This document shows, in pieces, positions 21,549 through 33,489 of a DNA stretch of 64,000 nucleotides (positions are counted from its first letter, which is position 1; every line of letters starts with the position of its first letter). Origin of the DNA: Rhexocercosporidium sp. MPI-PUGE-AT-0058 (taxonomy: Eukaryota > Ascomycota > Leotiomycetes > Helotiales); contig JAGTJL010000013.1 of the NCBI GenBank assembly GCA_020746875.1, positions 992,001-1,056,000 on the forward strand. The letters run 5' to 3'. Under the pieces are notes generated by a model that saw nothing but the letters and a program-made list of their open reading frames with translations, made no database searches and had not been told where the DNA came from. The position numbers and the translations under genes are program-made.

Positions 21549-23601
21549 ATGTCGTTAACCTCCTTCATCATCCAATGTGGAGTGTACACTCTCGGCTTCC
21601 TAACACTTTCAATATTCTTGAATGCAATTCATCAACTCCTTCCAAAGAAGAAGTCTGAGCCGCCCGTCGTGTGGCATTGGATCCCGTTTATTGGGAATGC
21701 TGTTGAATGTACGTACAGAGTATACTCCCTCCTACCTCCTCTTTCTGCTTTCAGTCTCCACAAGCTCCAATCTGCCAACACCAATTTCACCAACCGTCAC
21801 CAACCGTCACCATGTTTCCCGCCCTTCTCTTCTATCCTAATCAAAATGTCAAAGCTCAAAGTCTCCAAACCACTACAAATAACCATCTGATACTGACTCC
21901 AATACTTCTCCTCAGATGGCACCGACCCCCTAGCCTTCTACACCAATTGCCAACGTCTCCACGGCCCAATCTTCACTTACCTCCTCTTCGGCAAGAAAAT
22001 GACCGTCTATCTCGGCTCAGACGGGAATGAGTTCATCCTCAATGGACGTCTACAGGATGTAAACGCAGAGGAGATCTACGGGCCTCTGAGTACGTTCTCT
22101 CCCTTCTCACTCCCCGCTCAACACTTTGATACTCCAAATTTATTTTCTCCTCTCCCCAGAAGAAAGAAGTAATACTAGTTATGGAACTGACTGATACGCA
22201 ACAGCCACCCCCGTCTTCGGCCGCAACATCATCTACGACTGCCCCAATTCGAAACTAATGGAACAGAAGAAGTTCGTGAAGTTCGGCCTCACGCAACGCG
22301 CACTAGAGCAGCACGTCTCGCTCATAGAGAACGAAGTCCTCTCCTACATCTCCTCGTCTGCTTCCCCCTTCCAAACCTCCACCTCCACATCCACCTCCAA
22401 CCCCAAGCAGAAACAGAAACAACCCACCTCAGGCACCCTCGACATAACGCACACCATGGCAACCCTCACAATCTTCACCGCGAGCCGCGCCCTGCAAGGC
22501 CCCGAAGTGCGCGCCAAACTCACGAGCGAGTTTGCCGATTTATATGATGATCTCGATCGCGGGTTCCGTCCGATTAACTTTCTGGCGCCGTGGTTGCCGC
22601 TGCCGCAGAATTGGAGGAGGGATACGGCGCATGCGAGGATGACGGGGGTGTATATGGATATCATATCGCGGCGACGTTCGCTCAGAAAATCAGACGGGGA
22701 TGAGGACCGTGTACTTGGGAAGGGGATGGAGGCGGAGGAGGATATGATCGATAATCTCATGGGGTGTGTCTATAAGTCTGGGGAACGACTTCCTGATATG
22801 GAGATTGCGCATCTGATGATCACTTTGTTGATGGCAGGGCAGCATTCCTCATCGAGCTCGTCGGCGTGGATCATGCTTCGGCTTGCGAGTCGCCCTGATA
22901 TTGTGGAGGAGTTGTATGAGGAGCAGATGCGCGTCTTGGGTCTCGATGATGAATCACTTGGCGATCGTAACAGCTACGATAGCTTCGATGGGAAGGGGGA
23001 GAGAAGAGGGCTGAGGTTCGAAGATCTGGAGAAAATGACGCTGCTGAATAACGTCGTTAAGGAGACGTTGAGACTACATTCGTCCATTCATACCGTGATG
23101 CGGAAGGTCAAGAATGATTTACCCATCCCAGGGACGGGGCTCGTGGTTAGCAGGGAGAAGGTGCTCGTTGCGTCGCCGATCATGAGTCATCTGTCTCCGG
23201 AGCATTTCGAGGAGCCGGAAGCGTGGGATCCGCATCGTTGGGATGTTGTTGGTGGGGGGGAGAAGGGTGGTGAAGGGGAAGGGGAGGATGATCTGGTGGA
23301 TTATGGATATGGTGTTACGTCCAAGGGGACGAGGAGTCCTTATCTGCCGTTTGGAGCGGGGAGACATAGGTGTATTGGGGAGAAGTTCGCGTATGTCAAT
23401 TTGTTGACTATTGTTGGGACGCTGGTGAGGGAGTTTAGGTGGAGGGGGGTGGGGAGGTGCCGAGGACGGATTATTCGAGTTTGTTCTCGAGACCGATGGC
23501 GGGGGCGAGGGTTGGGTGGGAAAGGAGGGAGGAGGGCAGTTGGTAGGCTGGTTGTTGACTTGTTACGTGAGAAGCGAAGGAGAGGAGGGCTGGGTTCGTA
23601 A
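21549..23601 (+). CDS. CYP51: Sterol 14-alpha-demethylase (CYP51), divergent copy with an out-of-frame C-terminus
   Basis: Exons 21549-21708, 21916-22089 and 22205-23601 join in phase and give 576 residues. CYP51 oxidises lanosterol or eburicol in ergosterol synthesis, in the ER, and is the azole target. Landmarks: an N-terminal membrane anchor, PPVVWHWIPFIGNAVEYGTD, NAEEIYGPLTTPVFG, YDCPNSKLMEQKKFVKFGLT, the I-helix AGQHSSSSSSAWIMLRLASR, the K-helix KETLRLHSSIH, and the heme loop PFGAGRHRCIGEKFAYV with the Cys ligand. Oddities: unusual insertions (a Ser/Thr/Lys/Gln stretch near residue 160, a Gly/Glu stretch before the heme loop). After about 23450 the frame continues for 50 Arg/Gly-rich residues. 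The conserved ending PRTDYSSLFSRPM is found instead in the next plus-strand frame and stops at 23544-23546. Either a one-base loss in a G-run or a sequence error explains this. Confidence 0.9.
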
Positions 23602-25383
23602 ATTGGGTGGCATGTAGACAGTTGGGATATTTGATGAGAATATCTTCTGTAGAATGTTGTGGTGATGAGAGCGGCCACTTGACAATTGCCTGCTTGATTC
23701 GTAATATTTGACTCGGGGTAGGGACTTGTTGCCCTTGAGCGTGAGCGAAATAACGAAGGGAATTTCTTAGTATTAGATAGTATAGCAGGTGTCCTTGAGG
23801 CAGATGTCGTTCAGGTATTATACTGATGCTCTACGTAGATGACAGCTGCGCCAGTAGACGAAGACAACCATATAAAGGGAATATCAAGAAGGAACTTAGT
23901 AGGATGTCCTGCCGAATGACCCACTCCACACGCAACCCTCGCTTATATTCGATTTAAGACTCCTGAGAAAACGAGAGAATCAAGAGAGAAGTGGCTGGTA
24001 TTCGACGATGAGGATGTTCCCCACATAGCCAGAGAGCCTTTTGGTGAGGGGGAGTTGAGCTCATCCAGAGACTTTAAGGGAGATGATTGCAACTTTGCAC
24101 GCATGACGTTCAAATTGCCTCTCGAATACCTCATCATGGCAAAACAAAACAAAAAGCGATGATGCCCGGTAAAGCAGGCGAAGTACCCCTATCTTTCACA
24201 TGCAACCGTCCGCGCCACCATCAACATGTCTATCAAAATCAAAATCTCAAAATCTTAAACCTCTAGCCCTTAGCCCCCTTATACCCAAGCCTAAATCAAG
24301 CGAACCAAAAAGAGTAAATGGAAGAGCCAGAGCCCAACGTAAAAATCTGCCGTGCGCGTTCAAGGATCCTGAAACACATCACGACCCCTCGCCTTGCGTC
24401 TCCCATCATGCGAATCTGTTGATCTGAGCCTCGCTCCCCATCTCCCTCCACACACAAGTTGCACAAACTCAGAATCCCCAGCAGCGAACCAGACAAGAGG
24501 GTGATGCACGAACGATATCCACAATACAGCTGCAGAATTCTTCTGGTGACGCGGATTCAACCTGCCCAGCATCATTCCTCCCGATAAGATGCAGATGCGA
24601 GCCAGTTAACTGCTGCGGATAGGGAAGAAAAGTGGAGAAGACTGTGAGGCGAAGGGAGTGGGGCAGGGTGGGTAGGGGGTTATAAATAGATTTAAGTAGG
24701 TTGTCAGGTACGACGGGCTAACTGGATAGGGAATGGTGAGGCTTGGTACTTTATACTCCGTAAGTGAGGTTTGAAGAGGCAGGAGTAGGGCAGGGCAGAG
24801 AGAGTTTTTGAGCCGTGGTGAGAGGGACTTTCGAAGGGGAGGATGATAATAATACTGTAGTTGCTTGAAAAGGAATAATAAAATACAGGTATAATGTGCT
24901 AATAAAGAAAGACTTGATTCACAAGCTTCATCATTTGATTCAGATCAATTCGTATTATTCTCCGCCCAAAGTCTGTCTAAATCACATTCGTTGATCCTCT
25001 CTCATTGTGCTTAGCATCACCCATCCATCGCCAACATCAGCCACGCCCAGCCAGGAGCGCGGGTGGTAGACCTAGACCCCTGCTTTACGACTTTTTTGCT
25101 GACTCCGCCACAATACACCCACCCACCTCCTGCACACACCTGCACCTCACTCCTGAAATATAAACACTTGAAACCCTCCGACCTCTGCATCCTATATGTC
25201 CCGTCCTCTCCTCTCCTATCTCCTTCCATCCACCAACAACACCACACCGTCCATCCATCCATCCATCCGCCATCATCTCCACCATCTCGACTGATATCCA
25301 CACGATATCAACACACTCGCTTTAAAGCCTTTCTCAGTTTAATCAATCAATCGATCGATAACAACCACAACATCAACAACACA
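23602..25383. other. Intergenic between CYP51 and the SUR7-like gene
   Basis: About 1.8 kb without a supported gene. The last 350 bp are CT/CA-rich, with (CCAT)n near 25251-25268, and look like the leader of the SUR7-like gene. Confidence 0.5.
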
Positions 25384-26490
25384 ATGGGTGCAGGGAGATT
25401 TGTTTGCGTGGCCGTGCCATTCGGCTTGACTCTAGCCAGTCTCGTCTGTATCCTGATCGTGATGCTCGCAGGCATCTCCAACAAGTCCCTCGACATGTTC
25501 GAGATCAAGACCCAGAACCTCTCGATATCCTCCTCCTCCCTCTCGAACCTCGTCGACCTCACCAAACGCTCTCCCATCCCAGGCGACTCCCTCTCAGCCC
25601 TGACCATCGCAGGCCAGAGTCCAAACCCAAGCACCCCAAGCGACTCCCTCTCAGCCCTGACCATCGCAGGCCAGAGTCCCAACCCAGGAAGCTCAGACAA
25701 CATCACAGCCTCTGCTCTCGGCCTCGCAGATTCATACAAGGTCTCTCTCTGGAACTACTGCGCAACGACCGGAAGCAACACAAACTGCACAAAAGCCAAA
25801 TTCGACTGGGCGGCCACAACCCTCAACACCAGCACCGTCGAAGCCACCGCGTCCGCCCTAACAGGCACAACCGTCCGCCTCCCCTCGGAACTTCGAGCCG
25901 CACTCAAGACCTTCAAGACTTTCTCGAAATGGACAGAGGTCGTCTACATAATGGCCTTCTTCACCTGCGTCGCCGAGCTCTTCCTAGGCCTCTTCGGCTT
26001 CTGCTCGCGCGCCGGCTCCTGTCTAACATTCATCATCTCCGGCGTCTCGACACTGACAATCATCATCGCATCCATTATGGCAACCGTGCAATCCTCCCTC
26101 GTCATCGCGGCCGTCAAAGCAAGCGCTCGTTCCTACGGCGTCAAAGGCTCCATCAACACCTCATACCTCGCTACAACATGGCTCGCGGCTGCGTTCAGTG
26201 TTGGCGCTGGCATGTTCTGGATGCTGACGATCTGCTGCTGCGCTGCTGACCATTCTGGAAACTCGAAGCGCAAGAGTCGTGGGGCCGATGATCATGAGAA
26301 ACTTATCCCGACCGGTGCCTACCAGCGTGTGGACGATAACAACCATTTCAATCAGGGATATGCGGGTCAGCAACATGGGATCTATAACCCTCAGCAGAGC
26401 ACCGAGTATGGTGTCCCAATGCATAATGTCAAGCCGATGGCGAGAGGTGGGAATGGCGCGTATGAACCTTACAGTCATACTGCTATCTAA
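25384..26490 (+). CDS. SUR7/PalI-family plasma-membrane protein
   Basis: This single-exon gene has 368 residues from the ATG at 25384 (the frame is open upstream but the upstream part is a simple-sequence leader). The layout is typical of the family: a first membrane helix (VCVAVPFGLTLASLVCILIV), a long extracellular loop with Asn-linked sites, then three closely spaced helices between about residues 185 and 285 (VYIMAFFTCVAELFLGLFGF, TFIISGVSTLTIIIASIMAT, AFSVGAGMFWMLTICCCAAD) and a polar Gly/Tyr/Gln-rich cytosolic tail. SUR7 proteins mark eisosomes and affect endocytosis and wall assembly. The loop contains a 19-residue tandem repeat (see the repeat entry), and two Cys occur in the loop (NYCATT and NTNCTK), a spacing often seen in SUR7 homologues. 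PalI (pH sensing) is the other possibility. Confidence 0.85.
   Translation: MGAGRFVCVAVPFGLTLASLVCILIVMLAGISNKSLDMFEIKTQNLSISSSSLSNLVDLTKRSPIPGDSLSALTIAGQSPNPSTPSDSLSALTIAGQSPNPGSSDNITASALGLADSYKVSLWNYCATTGSNTNCTKAKFDWAATTLNTSTVEATASALTGTTVRLPSELRAALKTFKTFSKWTEVVYIMAFFTCVAELFLGLFGFCSRAGSCLTFIISGVSTLTIIIASIMATVQSSLVIAAVKASARSYGVKGSINTSYLATTWLAAAFSVGAGMFWMLTICCCAADHSGNSKRKSRGADDHEKLIPTGAYQRVDDNNHFNQGYAGQQHGIYNPQQSTEYGVPMHNVKPMARGGNGAYEPYSHTAI
25583..25696 (+). repeat. 57-bp tandem repeat inside the SUR7-like gene
   Basis: Two copies with a 57-bp period (starting at 25583 and 25640) encode DSLSALTIAGQSPNP twice in the extracellular loop. The copies are nearly identical over about 47 bases, so the duplication is recent; the second copy fades after about 25685. 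The length is a multiple of three, which keeps the frame. Confidence 0.85.
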
Positions 26491-29400
26491 GCCGATACAC
26501 AACGAGGAGATGAAGAATGAATGTGGGGGAGGGAAGAGAAGAATTGGAAGAATTGCCTGTCTGAAATCTTAGCGTGCATTACTGGCGTTTGGGTCATTTA
26601 CATTTTGAGGAAGATAAGGTTAGGAAGGAAGAAAGTGAAGCAATGGACATGGACAATATTTATGTGTATAAAACGGAAATGACTAGTCTCTCTCTATCAC
26701 TCTTTTCATAGTTTCGTCGATGGATAGATTAGGATCAGGAACAATGATACCCGTACCTTCTCATACGTTTTCACTCATGACATTGTGTTTATATTTCTTT
26801 TACCTAAGCCTTGCCGAATAAGCTGTCGCTGCAAATCCTCTATTCGACGACTAATTATAGTAGGCAGGAGTGCATTCTCGCCCTCTCCCATGTCCAGTTG
26901 AACACTCCCTCGACGCGGGGAATGAATCCTTTTCTTCTCCCCACTGCGGTATCACCGAAACACGTCGTCTTCGGCAAGCATACAGAGTCAGAAACAATAA
27001 CTTCGACGACCTCGTCTCAACAAGCTATCACTGCCACCTCGCTCAATTGGTTCACCTCCTATCCTCCGAGCAAGTCATGATTTGTTAGATCCCCTCATTC
27101 ATTCATTCATTCATTCATTCACACCTTCCCCGTCTCTTATCACACCATTCAAACATCTCAAAATGCAACCGCAACTGTTGTAGCAACCGTATTACTCGCT
27201 CCCGCCCTGGCTCAGCTCTATTCACCCCAGTACTGTACAAGCTCCCTAAGTGCATGTGCGAAGAAAACACATCATATACAAACCCCACTCCCCACTCCCC
27301 ACCCTCACCCTCACTAATCCTCTCTCTGCTAGAGATCAGAACGACAAGTAAGTAGGTAGACGTCTATCCGCGTAAAGGAGAGGACATTCAGATCCTAGAT
27401 CTAGGCGTGCGGTCTATTTAGGTAAACTGTATATATGTTTCACGCATCTTTTGAGCTGGAGAGGAGCAGAGAGTGTATACTATTAGTATAAATAGTAGTA
27501 TGATGTGTGGCTACTCATGGAGTTAGAAGACGATCGCTGTTTTCGTTGTCCTGAACATAAAGTGTCGCTAATTTGCCTTTTTTTTTTCTTCTTCTCGATT
27601 CCCTCACACACATGTATCTCCTACTTGCTAATCTCCAATACCTCGCCTACCTACTCACTTCTGCTAGGCTGTGTCCTCTTGTACTGTACTAGACTACTGG
27701 AAGATCATCGAGGGGACAAAGTCTCTATCTCCTAAACACCCGATTCACTCACTAACGTCGTAGAGATAATGAAAAAGCATCACTCAAGTGGTGTCTCGGG
27801 TATACTCATGAGTCCGAATCTGGATCGTTGCTTTTTATTTACCATGTACGGTACTGGTACTGGTACTGCAGATAGGCCCTAGTGGATTATTAAGAGGCTA
27901 ACTGGCGTTTAATTACCGTGCAGAGACACGACACGAAAGCGAGGGTCCTGGTGTTTACACTTGGAGTTTGAGATTTGATGTGAGATATCCACTTCTCTCG
28001 CTCTTCACTTCACAACATATATAAAAGATCGGAATCGGTAGATCTCACCTCCCAACGTCACAAGTTGGGCGTGTTCCCCGGGGCGTTCTTTAAGATAGTT
28101 GGCCGGCCGGTTGGACCCGTTTTCGTTTAGGATTATATAGCAACAACATAGAATTCCAAAGAAAACCCATATAATTATGTATCATCGACACCTTCATCGT
28201 CACACAGCTAATCCAGAGAAGAGGAAGAAAATGCTCCTCGATACGCTGATGGAGAGATGGTATGGATGAAGTGGGAGGTTGTTCTTCTTTGGCTTCCGTG
28301 TTTGAGATGGATGTGCGAGACACGGCTATGATATTCTACCGAAGCTGGCTAGCTTGGTTTCTCTGCGCGTTAGGCTTTAAAGGGAGGGGTATGGTTGGAG
28401 ATAGTAGCTGTGAATATGATTCTTACTATCATTACTATTGTCGTCGCGCGTTTTTGCGGTTATAGTTCCTGTCATCGCCGATAATGTGATGTCTGATTTC
28501 CATATTATGGGGATACTAGGAGAGGAGGTAAGAGAGCCGCTACCACGAGAGAGAAGAGTTGCGCCTGGCTCTCATCTCATCAAGACGTCAGGTAACAGTT
28601 TCGCTGTGAATAGCTCCGCCGTGCCGAGTTATCGGAAGAATATTAGCAGCTGTTGCAACTCTCGCATCATTCATTTCGCGTAATATTATCGTGCCTGCCT
28701 CACTTGTCTCCACCAGTCATGGTCTTGATGATCTATAGTCCCCTTGTATCGACAATAATGAAAGGCTTGTGCAGAGAGAAACAGTACCAAGAGCTGCTAT
28801 TGGATGTAGTATAGAACATCTATGGCGTTTTGTCACCTGCTCTATGGGGTGGAAGTGGGATGTATTGAGGGGATTTGCTGTTGTTACTCCGAGGATTTTC
28901 TTTTTGGCTAATAGAAGGAATGTACTAGGAAGATGTATAAGCGTGAGATAGGCCAATAGAAAGTTGTCTTTGTGATTGTAGTTGGGGTGCTGTTGTTATC
29001 TCGAGAATCGTCGACAAGAAATGACTCCTCTGCAGTCAAAGTTTGATACGGAATATCTGTTGAGATGAAACAAAGTTTCGGGCAACCACTATTTAGTACA
29101 GAACTTGAAAATGGCAAATGAAATAACTAGTGCTTCTTCATCCCTGTAATCCTAGGAACGTCGCAATACTGTAAAACTTACCTAACTTGAAGTTCCCACC
29201 TGACACTCGTATCTCCGTAACCGATGTCCCAAATCTAATACTTCTTTTTCTTCACATGTCCGCGTTTGAAGCATCGAAGCTTAGCGACTGAATATGTATT
29301 GAACATGAATGTCTTCATCTCACTCGTTTCTATGAGTCCGGGAAGAAGCAGTACCGGATTAATGGCTTGGCTTTCACACGCCCATATACGACTTGGAAAT

Positions 29401-29714
29401 GTGGCCCAGGCAGGTATATGTACCACTCTTCTTTCTACATATATAGCTACATTAGTAGAAATACAAGAGCAAGAAACCAGCTTCTAAGATGGGTGACGTG
29501 CTGAACGTCGTGTATGGGAGCAGGGTCTCAATCTACTTCCTCCTCGACTGAGTCTCAACTGCATGTCTTCCGCCTTTGACAGCTTCCACTGCGCATCTAC
29601 ACCTAATTGTTAAAGCTGCGTTCTCCTAGATGAAATTAATATCCCTCTTTTCGACCACAATGACACTGCTATCTCGCTTCAGATCATATGATGTCAACCA
29701 TTCGCCCCCTGATC
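26491..29714. other. Gene-poor stretch
   Basis: About 3.2 kb without a supported gene. It holds a (CATT)6 microsatellite at 27097-27120 and a short GGTACT repeat near 27849. A frame around 27170-27220 reads like a signal peptide (TATVVATVLLAPALAQ), but no ATG or splice signal links to it. Confidence 0.45.
27097..27120 (+). repeat. (CATT)6 microsatellite
   Basis: Six perfect copies of CATT in a gene-poor region. Confidence 0.95.
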
Positions 29715-30210
29715 ACCTTTCATGTCTTTTCTCGCCTTCCGAAGGAGATCCGCATCTAAATCTGGAAAGCATAGCTTACTTCAATGGAGCCCAGGATTGT
29801 CGCCATTCACTCCGATTGTCCCAATGACTTCAACCAGCGACTTCAATACTTTTGATCTTCCGATCCAGTCCCGTCTGTTCCCTATATCTGCTGAGAATCC
29901 CGCTTCAAAGCTCTCCCGTTTTATGTAGCTGCTTTTACGAACGGTTTGAACCCGCGCTACATATGGACGAACTTCTACCTCGATACTGTCACCTTTCATG
30001 ATGAAGATCTTTGCAAACTTAGCTGTCTCGACACACCCTGCATAAGACAATTAATAATCAAAACTAATAGCGCAAAGTACTCTCACGGGGAGTGCTAAAG
30101 CGAATTCGAGCCTGTGGTAGACCTTGTTAAATTAAAAATCATATCTCCGGAGTTTCTTTATGCTTGGGGTTATCTTATAGGCATGATGCGAAAAACTTTT
30201 ATCTAGTGAT
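29715..30210 (+). pseudogene. Dead 2EXR-domain gene fragment
   Basis: The plus-strand frame starting near 29708 reads TFHVFSRLPKEIRI then a TAA, then IWKA, TAG, and LTSMEPRIVAIHSDC. Leu-Pro-x-Glu-(Ile/Leu)-Arg-x-x-Ile-Trp followed by EPRIV is the hallmark of the fungal 2EXR domain (F-box-like N-terminal region of hypothetical proteins). After two more stops (TGA in each case) the frame continues as RFKALPFYVAAFTNGLNP and YIWTNFYLDTVTFHDEDLCK, still family-like. Four stops within about 230 bp, plus another after 30100, show that the gene is dead. The Gln and Arg codons expected at two of the stops fit C-to-T mutation. Confidence 0.75.
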
Positions 30211-31708
30211 TTGCGCATATTCCGGGGTATGTGTGTCCGGAAATACAGATCTATAGCAAGGCACGCAGTGGGAATTGAATGTCTATAATTATGAACCTAT
30301 TATGAGGACTGGGATGGAGCAAACTCGAAATGCTCGTCGAGGAGGAATACCAACAACCCCGGGCTGGTGGAGGGCGTGAAAAAATTGATGGAGATTGGCG
30401 TCGAAAGCTGTCTGCATCGTCTTTCAACATACTTGCTGTGATTTTTGGAGTATCAAAGAGAGAGGTGGGTTGGGCTGTAAGTCAATAGCAAGAGGTATAG
30501 TATAGTACATCTTGGTGATTAACTTGAGCTTTGCAGATAGTTCGAGTTGGTCTACAGTAGTATTCCGCAGCTCAGCTGCCAGCGGCTAGGGAAAAGGGGT
30601 GCGGGTGCGGGTGCTGCATACTATCCAAGCCCCTCAAGTATAGTAGGAGGAATACTCATCATGATCTCACCAAAATATCCAGCTATACTACAGTTTCACT
30701 CAAATTATTGAATTTGTATCCTCTTCTTCCCGCAAATGGACAAGGGCAAGCACAAAGGGAAGTTCGATATGGGCAGTGCACGATGCAACCTCCGAGCGAC
30801 CTTCAAAGAGCCAGATGCATTCTCCAGAAACATGAGGCTTAACTTAGTTCTTTGATAGAGTCGAGATATGAAATTTCGCCCGCCTCAGATGTGTCATCTG
30901 TTGTCGTGTTGATAAAGCGGTGTCACTGGATTTATTGTCAAGTCAATGGTGGTGCCCGCTCTCGGCTAATTTTGAAATCAAAACACCAGATCACAGAAAC
31001 CGAGAAATCGGAAAATCCCGCTCATTGGTAAAACTTGATAAAAAGCATGTCTGATTCGTCTTGAGTTTTCCATTTGCTCTCTGGGGATGACGAACACATA
31101 TGGTGACAATCAGATACTTCACGTTGATTTGCTGCATGCAAAGCTTCGGACGACAGCAATAGGTACATTTTCGAAAGGCAGGTAGAGTTTAAATAAGCTG
31201 CCAGCATCAAGTAAGCACTGGCTAATCTCACTACTTGTCACATTTCAATCCATCCCTTTGTTATGAGTGGCAATGGGATGTGCACGAATCTGTTTCGATG
31301 TCAATATTTGTCTACATATATATCAGACAGGATTCGACTATGAAGAGAGAGGAGCCAATAACGACACAAGTGCCTCAGTACAGGTTACATTACGTCCAAA
31401 CAAGCAAGAGATTTTTTTTCTTACAACAATTGGGGTCTGTGTGCTATAGGGGGACTCGGTTCCGACCCTACAACCATGTCACCCTAATTAAGCAATGTCC
31501 TCAGCCTCTAGTCTCACCTGCTATGCTATTATTGTTATTCTACACGTCACTATCAACAAGAAAGCTCCATCCTGATCCGTCATTCATTTCCAGACAATAT
31601 CGATCAGTGCATGTGTGAAGCAATTGCTTACGTCAAAACCATTTTGAGGATGGAACGAACTGAGTGACGGAAAATTATATTCGCCACAGCTGGAAGTATG
31701 TCGATCAT
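30211..31708. other. Gene-poor stretch
   Basis: No supported gene. A 39-codon frame at 30735 (MDKGKHKGKFDMG) is too short to call. Confidence 0.45.
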
Positions 31709-32886
31709 CTATGACGCAGGGACAGGTCTGTTGATCAGCTCAGACCAATCTTCGTTCTTGATATAATCCTTAATCCTCGTAGCTGCGACCTCAACACCAA
31801 GCTACCAACTGGTCAGTTCTCTGCTTCTCACATATCCTCCAAAGAAGATGACACTTACATCCTTAGGAAAGATGACCGACGTATCGTCCTTAGCCCAATA
31901 CCCAAAATCCTGAGCATACGCATACATCTCGCCAATCTCCTCGCCATACCCTCCCGGTGCCAGCTTGTCCAGCACAGCGACAGTACTCTTCTCGAAGGTT
32001 GCTGCGACCCCAGTAGTCTTACTCCAGAGGGCAACGTACTCAGTCCAAGTCAGGAGGTCACCGTAAGCAATGAGATTCTTGCCTGGAGAGACTTGCGATA
32101 GAGCTTTGACGAATTTCCCAGCGTCGGATGGTACGATGAGGGGGATGGGAATATCGCCACTGCCAGGAATAGCAAGTAAGAGCGATCCGTCAGCACGCTG
32201 AAAACATCAGTACTGATCCAAATGAGAAGCTGGGGGATTAAAACCTTCTCCCACGGCACAGCAGCCTGACCCCATTTCCAATTCGTGATGAACAATCCCA
32301 ACTGCAACAAGAACGTCTTTTTTGCCAACGCAGAGTACTTGTCGTTCAAATAGTCCGTAACAGCAGCCTTCGAATCAAAATGATACACTCCGGCATACTG
32401 ACCCTTCGACCACTTCTTAGCATGCGACAAAGTCGACCAAATGAACAGATCCAACCCATCGGCAACACTCGCAGCAGCATCGACAATATTCTTTCCCTGC
32501 TGCACTTCAAGCTCATAGCACCACTCTCTCAACGTTTGGCCCGGACGGAGCTTCTCGATATCTGCCTCGGTAGGCATGGCGAACGCATTGGAGAACGCGG
32601 TGTTACCGAAGATGAGGTTGGCGCCTCTGAAGGCGGATTTGAGTGATTCGACATCATCGACGTCGCCGGGAACGATCTCAATTCCTTGAGCGATGAGAGC
32701 TTGGCTGGATGCTTTTGTTGGGTCTCGGCTTGTTCCTCGGATTTTCCAGGAGGGATCTTGGAGGAAGGCTTGGGCTACTGAACCTCCCTAGGTGGAGATG
32801 TTAGCATGATGTTGGAATTTTTTGCATTGATGAGGGGGACGTACTTGATTGCCCGTGATTCCAACGATGACTACGAGTCTTGATAT
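31709..32886 (-). CDS. NmrA-like NAD(P)-binding Rossmann protein lacking an ATG start
   Basis: Four exons right to left: 32886-32845, 32787-32245, 32197-31859 and 31801-31709. Introns are 57, 47 and 57 bp. The total is 338 codons plus stop, the normal family size. The first exon reads SRLVVIVGITGNQGGSVAQA across the intron, with the GxxGxxG dinucleotide motif. Then follow GDVDDVESLKSAFRGANLIF, TLSHAKKWSKGQYAGVYHFD and SDAGKFVKALSQV. NmrA-like proteins bind NAD(P) and act as redox-sensing regulators or as reductases of the isoflavone-reductase type. The natural first codon position is ATA at 32884-32886, and no in-frame ATG exists upstream before a stop, so the start is lost, or an upstream exon is missed. 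The donor of the second intron (GTTTTA) is weak. I cannot say whether the gene is active. Confidence 0.78.
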
Positions 32887-33489
32887 TTTGGGTACTTATA
32901 TAGACTGCTTAATGTAATATTTCACAGATGACCAAGGTGATTCTTCTGCTGTAGGCTAAAATATTTAAGTGAGGAACCTGATGAGTAGGGACTGTCTTTC
33001 TTTGACGATACATCTTATATACCTGGATACCAAAGACATTCTCGGTGTGATTATAAACTTCGCGTCAAATAAGACGCTCATACAAGGTTCCTATCGCCGA
33101 GGCGTCAAGTCTTCCAGATTTGAGGATTAGTGCATTGGGCTGGGTGGATTCCTTCGCTCGGTAAACTGCAGGCTACCCGGGTTCTGTGGCGTTACTCTGA
33201 ATAGTAATCAACAGCTAAACGACACGACATGTATACATGTCCCGGAACAAAGATGGTGATTCGATCTTATGGTCGCAGGATTTATGAATTGCGTCATTTG
33301 ATATCGATTATTTTTCGAGGAGCGGACTTAAGGCATATTGAACAATCAGCATCGCCGGACTAGGACATACAGCCCCGAACCCACAAAAACAGGGCTGATG
33401 ATCCTCTCTCCAAGTCACCAATGAGATCACATTAAATACAGGTCTGCCAGTTCAGAATCTGTATGGCAAGTAGACATCCTCATATATCC
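32887..33489. other. Intergenic
   Basis: About 600 bp between the NmrA-like gene's lost start and the small secreted protein gene. No gene seen. Confidence 0.5.

Noticed and set aside
25404..26249. 281-codon plus-strand frame overlapping the SUR7-like gene
   Set aside because: It is Arg/Leu/His-rich, typical of a shifted frame over GC-rich codons, and lacks motifs.
26811..27080. Open frame containing HVVFGK, as in cyclophilins
   Set aside because: No other cyclophilin motif is present and the surrounding composition is not coding-like.
29940..29965. A tRNA B-box-like GGTTCAAACC on the minus strand
   Set aside because: It lies within the coding remains of the 2EXR pseudogene and no A-box or cloverleaf fits around it.
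30735..30854. 39-codon frame MDKGKHKGKFDMG
   Set aside because: Too short and without homology signal or flanking support.
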